Shown: positions 17,549 to 24,587 of the stretch, one piece after another
How the letters are laid out: each line of letters begins with the position of its first letter
Position numbering within the stretch: the stretch's first letter is position 1
NCBI GenBank assembly: GCA_964200075.2
Contig: CAXNAA020000196.1
Location: forward strand, 1 to 24,587
Source: Sphacelaria rigidula
Taxonomy: Eukaryota; Phaeophyceae; Sphacelariales
Direction: 5' to 3'
Length of the DNA: 24,587 nucleotides
Notes under the pieces: model-generated
The model's database searches: none
What the model was told of the DNA's origin: nothing
What the model saw: only the letters and a program-made list of their open reading frames with translations
Translations under genes and position numbers: made by a program

Positions 17549-17956
17549 GTGCGCCCGGGCACAACCTCTCCCGCGCCAAAATGGAGGAAGAAAACCATCC
17601 CGCCCCCGGCTTCGACACACGCTCCGGCCCACGCTTCGGCAACCATGGTGGCACCAGCCCCGGCCTCCACCCAGCCCCGTCCTGCCTCGACCCACTCTTC
17701 AACCCACGCTTCGGTAACTGTGGCGGCACCCGCCCCGGCCTCCACGCCACCCCGTCCTGCTGCGGATGAAATTTGTGGGCGGTTAGATGAGGTTTCGGGT
17801 GTAGCTTGCCTGCTGGGAGGTCGTTCGATCAAGCTAAATAATAAACGACCAAGCGAGTTGTTTGGGGGCAAACTCGGTGAGGCTTCGGGTGTGGTTTGCC
17901 TGCTGGCAGGGGTAACTAGTGGATATTCCAGCAGTATTTTCCCTGTTTGGGGGTAA
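17549..17956 (+). CDS. Ala/Pro/Thr-rich reading frame with a 25-residue repeat, running into the satellite
   Basis: The frame holds two copies of a 75-bp repeat (starting 17628 and 17703), giving HASATMVAPAPASTQPRP and HASVTVAAPAPASTPPRP exactly 25 codons apart. Repeats in whole codons and a mucin- or linker-like composition suggest coding. There is no ATG near its left end. It could be an exon entered at the AG at 17547-17548, or begin at an internal ATG near 17645. A second frame from ATG 17581 (62 codons) reads the same repeat as RFGN-Gly-rich sequence and is an alternative. From about 17774 the frame continues through the first satellite unit (LDEVSGVACLLGG) and stops at 17954-17956, so its end is satellite-derived. 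Confidence 0.35.
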   Translation: MRPGTTSPAPKWRKKTIPPPASTHAPAHASATMVAPAPASTQPRPASTHSSTHASVTVAAPAPASTPPRPAADEICGRLDEVSGVACLLGGRSIKLNNKRPSELFGGKLGEASGVVCLLAGVTSGYSSSIFPVWG

Positions 17957-20577
17957 ACTATATGAAGATTCGGGTATAGTTTGCCTGCTCGAGGGATAAC
18001 TCCTGGAAATTTCACGAGAAGTTACTCTGTTTGCGGGCAAACATGCTGAGGTTCCGGAGATTGTTTCGCTGCTGGAAGGGGTAACTAGTAGTTATTTCAG
18101 CAGTGGTTTCCCTGTTTGGGGGCATGCTAGATGAGTTGCCGGGTGTAGTTTGCCTGCTGGGAAGTCGTTCGACCGAGCAAAAACAAATCACGACCGAACG
18201 TAGTGTATGGGGGCAAAGTCGGTAAGGTATCATGAGTAGTTTGCCTGCTGGCAGGGGTAACTAGTGGACATTTCAGCAGTGCTTTCCCTGTTCGGGGGCA
18301 AACAAGATAAGGATTCGGGTCCAATTTGCCTCCTTTGCCTGCTGGAAAGTCGTTCGATCGAGCAAAATACTACACGACCAAGCGAGTTTTTGAGGGAAAA
18401 GTCGGTGAGGCTTCGGGTGTGGTTTGCCTGCTGGGGTAACTAGTGGAAGGTTCATCAGTAGTTTCCCTGTTTGTGGGCAAACTAGATGAGGAGTCGGGTG
18501 TAGTTTGCCTGCTAGGAGATCGTTCGACCTAGCAATAAAATTACACGACCGAACGTAATGTTTGGGGGCAACCCCGGCGAGGCTTCGGGTGCAGTTTGCC
18601 GACTGGCAGGGGTAACTAGTGGGCATTTCAGGAGTAGTTTCGCCGTTTGGGGGCAAACTAGATGAGGTGCCGGGTGTAGTTTGCCTGGGAGGTCGTTCGA
18701 CCTAAGCAAAAAAGATACACGACCGAACCAGGTGTTTGGGGGCAAACTCGGTGAGGTATCAGGAGTAGTTTGCGTGCTGGCAGGGGTAACAAGTGGAAGC
18801 TTCAGCAGTAGTTTCCCTCTTCGTGGGCAAACTAGATAAGGATTCGGTTATAAATTGCCTGCTGGGAGGTCGTTCGATTGAGCCAAAGAATACACGACCG
18901 AACGAGGTGTTTGGGAGCAAACTCGCTGAGGCTTCAGTAATAGTTTGCCTGCTGGAGGGAGTGACCAGCGGACGTTTCAGCAATTTGTCTGTTTGGGGGG
19001 TAATTTGGTGACATATCGGGTGTAATTTGCCCTCTGGGAGGTCGTCCGATTGAGCATTAAAAATACGCCACCGAGCGAGGTGTTTTGGGGGGCAACCTCG
19101 GTGAGGCTTCGCGTATTGTTTGCGTTCTGGCAGGGGTAACTAGTCGAAGGTTCAGCACCAGTTTCCCTGTTTGATGGCATGCTAGATAAGGTTTCGGGTA
19201 TAACTTGCCCGCTGCGAGGTCGTTCGATCGAGCAACATATTACACGACTGAGCGAGGTGTTTGGGGGCAAACTCGGTGAGGCTTCGGGTGTGGTTTGCGC
19301 GCTGGCAGGGGCAACAAGTGAAAGGTTCAGCAGTAGTTTGCCTGTTTGGGGGCAAACTATATGAGTTTGCCTACTGGGAGGTCGTTCGATCGAGTAAAAC
19401 AAATACACGACCAAGCGAGGTGTTTGGGGGCAAATTCGGTGAGGCTCCGGGTGTGGTTTGCCTGCTGGCAGGGGTAACTAGCGGAAGGTTCAGCAGTAGT
19501 TTCCATGTTTGTGGGTAAACTAGATGAGGTTTCAGGAGTAGTTTGCCTGCTGGGAGGTCGTTCGATTGAGCATCAAAGATACACGACCGAACGAGGTGTT
19601 GGGGGCAAACTTGGTGAGGCTTCGGGTGTTGTTTGCCGGCTGACAGGGGTAACTAGTGGATATTGCAGCAGTATTTTCCCTCTTTGTGGGCAAACTAGAT
19701 GAGGATTCGGGTGTAGTTTGCCTGCTGGGAAGTCGTTCGATCGAGTAAAACAAATACACGACCAAGCGAGGTGTTTGGGGGCAAAGTCGGTAAGGTTTCA
19801 GGAGTAGTTTGCCTGCTGACAGGGGTAACTAGTGGACATTTCAGCAGTGGTTTCCCTCGTCGGGGGCAAACTAGATGAGGTTTCGGGTATAATTTGCCTG
19901 CTGGGAGGTCGTTCGATCGAGCAGAAATGATACACGACCGAACGAGCTGGGGGGCAAAGTCGGTGAGGCTTCAGTAGTATTTTGCCTGCTGACTTAACTA
20001 GTGCACATTTCAGGAGTAGTTTCCCTGTTTGTTGGCAAACTAGATGAGGTTTCGGGTGCAGTTTGCGTCTTTTGCCTGCTGGAGGCTCGTTCACACGACC
20101 AAGCGAGTTGTTTGGGGGCAAAGTCGGTGAGGCTTCGGGTGTAGGTTACCTGCTGGCAGCGGTAACTAGTGGACATTTCAGCAGTATTTTTACTGTTTTG
20201 GGCAAGCTGTATGAGGATTCGGGTATGATTTGCCTGCTGGAAAGTCGTTCGATCGAGGAAAATACTACACGACCAAGCGAGGTTTTTGAGGGAAAAGTCG
20301 GTGAGGCTTCGGGTGTGGTTTGCCTGCTGGGGTAACTAGTGGAAGATTCAGCAGTAGTTTCCCTGTTTGTGGGCAAACTAGATGAGGTTTCGGGTGTAGT
20401 TTGCCTGCTAGGAGATCGTTCGACCCAGAAATAAAATTACACGACCGAACGGAATGTTTGGGGGCTACCCCGGTGAGGCTTCAGGAGTAGTTTGCCTGCT
20501 GGCAGGGGTAACTTGTGGGCATTTCAGTAGTAGTTTCGCTGTTTGGGGTAAACTAGATAAGGATTCGGGTGAAGTTC

Positions 20578-20774
20578 GCCTGCTGGAGGGATAACTACTG
20601 GAAATTTCACAGTAATTTTCTCTGTTTGAGGGCAACCAAGCTGAGGTTTCGGGTGTTGTTTGCCTGCTCGCAGGGGTAACTAGTCGACATTTCAGCAATA
20701 GTTTCCCTGTTTGGGGCCATGCTAGATGAATTTCCGGGTACAATTTGCCTGATGGGAGGTCGTTCGACGACCGA
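20578..20774 (+). repeat. 197-bp block repeated perfectly at 22341-22537 (left copy)
   Basis: This block is an unusual unit variant (GGAGGGATAACTACTGG, then CAACCAAGCTGAGG and CATGCTAGATGAATTTCCG). It is identical base for base to 22341-22537, 1763 bp away, which is close to ten satellite units. Confidence 0.9.
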
Positions 20775-22340
20775 ACAAAAAAGATACACGACCGAAGGAG
20801 GTGTTCGGGGGCAAACGCGGTGAGGCTTCGGGTGTTGTTTGCTCGCTGGCAGGGGTAACTAGTGGACATTTCAGCAGTAGTTTCCCTGCTCGGGGGCAAA
20901 CTTGATGAGGTTTCGGATGCAGTTTGCCTGCTGGGAGGTCGTTCGACCAGGCAAAATAATACACGACTGAGCGCGGTGTTTGGGGGCAAACTCGGTGAGG
21001 CTTCGGGTGTTGTTTGCCTGCTGGCAGGTGTAACTAGTGGATATTTCAGCAGTATTTTTCCTGTTTGGGGCAAGCTATATGAGGTTTCGGGTACAAACCG
21101 CCTGTTGGAGGGATAACTACTCAAGTTCCACGAGAAGTTACTCTGTTTGAGGGCCAACCAGCTGAGGCTTCTGAGATTGTTTCGCTGCTGGAAGGGGTAA
21201 CTAATGGATATTTCAGCAGTAGTTTCACTGTTTGTGAGCAAACTAGATGAAGTTTCGGGTGTAGTTTGCCTGCTGGGAGGTCGTTCGATAGAGCAAAAAC
21301 CAAATTACGACCAAGCGAGGTGTATGGGGGCAAAGTCGGTGAGGCTTCGGGCGTTGTTTGCCTGCTGGCAGGGGTAACAAGTGGAAGGTTCAGGAGTAGT
21401 TTCCCTGCTCGGAGGCAAACTACTGAGGTTTCGGGTGCAGTTTGCATCCTTCGCCGGTTGCGAAGTCGTTCGATTGAGCAAAAAAGATACACGACCGAAC
21501 GAGGTGTTTGGGGGCAAAGTCGGTGAGGTATCAGGAGTAGCTTTCCTGCTGGCAGGGATATCTAGTGGGCATTTCAGCAGTACTTTCCCTGTTTGGGGTA
21601 AACTAGATGAGGATTCGGGTGCAGTTTGCCTCCTTTGCCTGCTGGGAGGTCGTTCGATTGAGCAAAAAAGAAGCACGACCGAACGAGGTGTTTGGGGGCA
21701 AACTCGGTGAGGTATCAGGAGTAGTTTGTTTGCTGGCAGGGATATCTAGTGGGCATTTCAGGAGTAGTTTCCCTCTTCGTGGGCAAACTAGATAAGGATT
21801 CGGTTATTAATTGCCTGCTGGGAGGTCGTTCGATCGAGCACAAAAGATACACAACCAAGCGAGTTGTTTGGGGGCAAACTCGGTGAGGCTTCGGGTGTAG
21901 GTTGCCTGCTGGAAGGGGTAACTAGTGGACATTTCAGCAGTACTTTTACTGTTTGTGGGCAAACTAGATGAGGTTTCGGGTGTAGTTTTCCTGTTGGGAG
22001 GTCGTTCGATCGAGCAAAACAAATACATGACCATGCGAGGTGTTTGGGGGCAAACTCGGTGAGGCGTCGGGTGTGGTTTGCCTGCTGGCAGAGGTAACTA
22101 GTGGAAGGTTCAGCAGTAGTTTCTCTGTTTGTGGGCAAACTAGATGAGGTTTCGGGTGTAGTTTGCCTGCTGGGAGATCGTTCGACCCAGCAATTAAATT
22201 ACACGACCGAACGTTATGTTTGGGGGCAACACCGGTGAGGCTTCGGGCGTTGTTTGCCGGCTGGCAGGGGTAACTTGTGGGCATTTCAGCAGTAATTTCC
22301 CTGCTCGGGGGCAACCTAGACAAGGATTCGGGTAAAGTTT

Positions 22341-22537
22341 GCCTGCTGGAGGGATAACTACTGGAAATTTCACAGTAATTTTCTCTGTTTGAGGGCAACC
22401 AAGCTGAGGTTTCGGGTGTTGTTTGCCTGCTCGCAGGGGTAACTAGTCGACATTTCAGCAATAGTTTCCCTGTTTGGGGCCATGCTAGATGAATTTCCGG
22501 GTACAATTTGCCTGATGGGAGGTCGTTCGACGACCGA
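22341..22537 (+). repeat. 197-bp block repeated perfectly at 20578-20774 (right copy)
   Basis: Right copy of the perfect long-range duplication. Both copies are followed by a B subunit with the rare TTTGCTCGCTGGCAGG and preceded by one with the rare TAACTTGTGGGCATTTCAG, so the duplicated segment is longer than the perfect core. Confidence 0.9.
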
Positions 22538-24587
22538 GCAAAATATTACACGACCGAACGAGGTGTTTGGGGGCAAACTCGATGAGGCTTCGGGTGTTGT
22601 TTGCTCGCTGGCAGGGGTAACTAGTGGATATTTCAGCAATATTTTTCCCGCTCGGGGGCAAACTAGATGAGGTTTCAGCAGTAGTTTGCGTGCTGGGGGG
22701 TCGTTTCACAAAGCATTCGAGATACACGACCGAACGAGGTGTTGGGGGCAAACTCGGTGAGGCTTCCGGTGTTGTTTGCCGGCTGGCAGGGGTTACAAGT
22801 GGGCATTTCAACAGTATTTTTCCTGCTCGGGGGCAAACTAGATGAGGCTTCGGGTATAATTTGCCTGCTGGGCGGTCGTTCGATCGAGCAAAAAAGATAC
22901 ACAACCAAGCGAGTTGTTTGGACGCAAACTCGGTGAGGCTTCGGGTGTTGTTTGCCTGCTGGCAGGCGTAACTAGTAGTGGGCATTTCAGCAGTATTTTC
23001 CCTGCTCGGGAGCAAACTAGATGAGGATCCGGGTGCAGTGTGCCTCCTTTGCCTTCTGGGAGGTCGTTCGATTGAGCAAAAAAGATACACAACCAAGCGA
23101 GTTGTTCGGGGGCAAAGTCGGCGAGGCTTCGGGTGTTGTTTTCCTGCTAGCAGGGGTAACTAGTGGGCATTTCAGCAGTAGGGTCTCTGCTCGGGGGCGA
23201 ACTAGATGAAGTCTCGGGTGCAGTTTGCCTCCTTTGCCTGCTTGGAGGTCGTTCGATCGAGCAAAACGAATCACGACCAAGCGAAATGTATGGGGGCGAA
23301 GTTGGTGAGGCTTCGGGTGTAGTTTTCCTGCTGGCAGGGGTAACAAGTGGGCATTTTAACAGTTGTTTCCGTGCTCGGGGGCAAACTAGATGAGGTCTCG
23401 GGTGCAGTTTGCCTGCTGTGAGGTCGTTTGACAAAGCATTCGAGATACACGACCGAACGAGGTGTTGGGGGCAAACCCGGTGAGGCTTCCAGTGTTGTTT
23501 GCCGGCTGGCAGGGGTTACAAGTGGGCATTTCAGCAGTATTTTTCCTGCTCGGGGTCAAACTTGGTGAGGCTCCGGGTATAGTTTGCCTGCTGGCAGGGG
23601 TGCCTAGTAGGCATTTCAGCCGTAGTTTCCGTGCTTAGGGGCAAACTAGATGAGGTCTCGGGTGCAGTTTTCCTGCTGGGAGGTCGTTCGATCGAGAAAA
23701 ATAATACGCGACCAAGCGAGTTGTTTGGGACGAAACTCGGTGAGGCTTGGGATGTAGTTTGCCTGCTGGCAGGGGTAACTAGTGGATATTTCAGCAGTAG
23801 CTTCCCTGTTTGTGGGCAAACTAGATGAGGTCCCGGGTGTAGTTTGCCTCCTTTGCCTGCTGGGAGGTCGTTCGATCGAGCAGAAAACAAATCACGACCA
23901 AGCGAGGTGTATGGGGGCAAACTTGGTGAGGCTTCTGGTGTGGTTTGCCTGCGGGCAGGGGAAACTAGCGGATATTTCAGGAGCCGTTTCCTTGCTTGGG
24001 GGCGAACTACATGAGGTCTCGGGTGCAGTTTGCCTGCTGGGATGTCGTTCGATCGAGCAAAATAATACTCCACCAAGCGAGTTGTTTGGGAGCAAACTCG
24101 GTGAGGCTTCGGGTGTAGTTTGCTTGCTGGCAGAGGTAACAAGTGGATATTTCAGCAGTAGTTTCCCTGCTCGTGGGCAAACTAGACGAGGATTCGGGTG
24201 CAGTTTGTCTCCTTTGCCTGCTGGGAGGTCGTTCGATCGAGCAAAATTTTACACCGCCGAACGAGGTGTTTGAGGGGAAACTCGGTGAGGTTTCAGGAGT
24301 AGTTTGCCTGCTGGGAGGGGTAACTAGTGGACATTCCAGAAGCAGTTTCCCTGCTCGGGGGCAAACTAGAAGAGGTCTCGGGTGTAGTTTGCCTGCTGGC
24401 AGGGGTAACTAGGGGATATTTCAGGAGCAGTTTCCCTGTTTGTGAGCAAACTAGACGAGGTCCCGGGTGAAGTTTGCCTGCTTGGAGGTCGTTTGATCGT
24501 GCAAAAAACAAATCACGACCAAGCGAGGTGTATGGGGGCAAACTTGGTGAGGCTTCTGGTGTGGTTTGCCTGCTGGCAGGGGTAACT

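Larger units (their letters stand above)
17774..24587 (+). repeat. Dimeric ~176-bp satellite array, about 39 units, running off the right edge
   Basis: Each unit has two related parts. Subunit A (about 91 bp) runs from AAACTAGATGAGGTTTCGGG through GGTCGTTCGATCGAGC, an A-rich spacer and ACACGACCGAACGAGGTG to TTTGGGGGC. Subunit B (about 85 bp) runs from AAACTCGGTGAGGCTTCGGG through GGCAGGGGTAACTAGTGG and ATTTCAGCAGTAG to CTGTTTGGGGGC. A and B share their first ~40 bp (GTTTGCCTGCTGG) and their last ~10 bp, so the unit arose by doubling and divergence. About 176 bp is not a multiple of 3, and open frames switch from unit to unit. Some A subunits carry a 9-bp insertion (CTCCTTTGC), for example near 18330, 21627, 23045, 23230, 23845 and 24210. 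The array has no internal unique sequence and its right end is not seen. Confidence 0.9.

Noticed and set aside
17834-24541. Long frames of up to 258 codons on both strands in the right-hand array (Pro/Ser/Thr-rich on minus)
   Set aside because: The unit of about 176 bp is not a multiple of 3, so each frame drifts between units; openness reflects few stops in the repeat, not selection.

Overview
The window looks like nuclear DNA of a eukaryote, most likely a brown alga (for example Ectocarpus or a relative). No bacterial operons, Shine-Dalgarno sites, tRNA or rRNA are visible. Three things point to brown algae: a decayed beta-helix reading frame resembling mannuronan C5-epimerases, which are characteristic of brown algae and also known from their phaeoviruses; a Ty3/gypsy integrase tail of the type I associate with stramenopile genomes; and plausible short GT-AG introns. 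The assignment is an inference, because no database search was possible.

Layout. (1) 1-2532: the 3' end of a decayed Ty3/gypsy retrotransposon. A frame-broken integrase/chromodomain-like tail (1-716) is followed by a long untranslated stretch carrying three unrelated tandem repeats (about 41 bp, 40/121 bp and 86 bp). Then come a hairpin, a polypurine tract and a probable 3' LTR (2138-2532) with TATA-like and AATAAA signals. (2) 2770-7245: a 4.5 kb composite satellite in which degenerate CGAACACG octamers alternate with nine copies of a core of about 190-250 bp. Because 8 and 3 are coprime, the octamer is free of stops in all six frames, so the many long reading frames here are artefacts. (3) 7260-13276: a stretch of broken genes on both strands. 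It holds an unrecognised minus-strand pseudogene, a Cys-rich motif, a broken plus-strand gene with short Cys clusters, a possible large-DNA-virus-like gene with two in-frame stops, and the epimerase-like pseudogene. A decayed viral or host insertion is possible but unproven. (4) 13530-15503: the one long intact gene (657 codons, minus strand), with a Cys pair cluster, a Lys/Gly-rich linker and three related helical repeats. (5) 15504-17956: mostly unassigned DNA, two candidate short exons that resemble each other, and an Ala/Pro/Thr-rich reading frame with a 25-residue repeat. (6) About 17774 to the right edge: a 6.8 kb satellite whose unit of about 176 bp is a dimer of two related subunits (about 91 and 85 bp). 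It carries a recurrent hairpin and a higher-order period of about 1.8 kb.

The window therefore reads as repeat-rich heterochromatin-like DNA with one probably functional gene. No pathway or operon logic links the genes.
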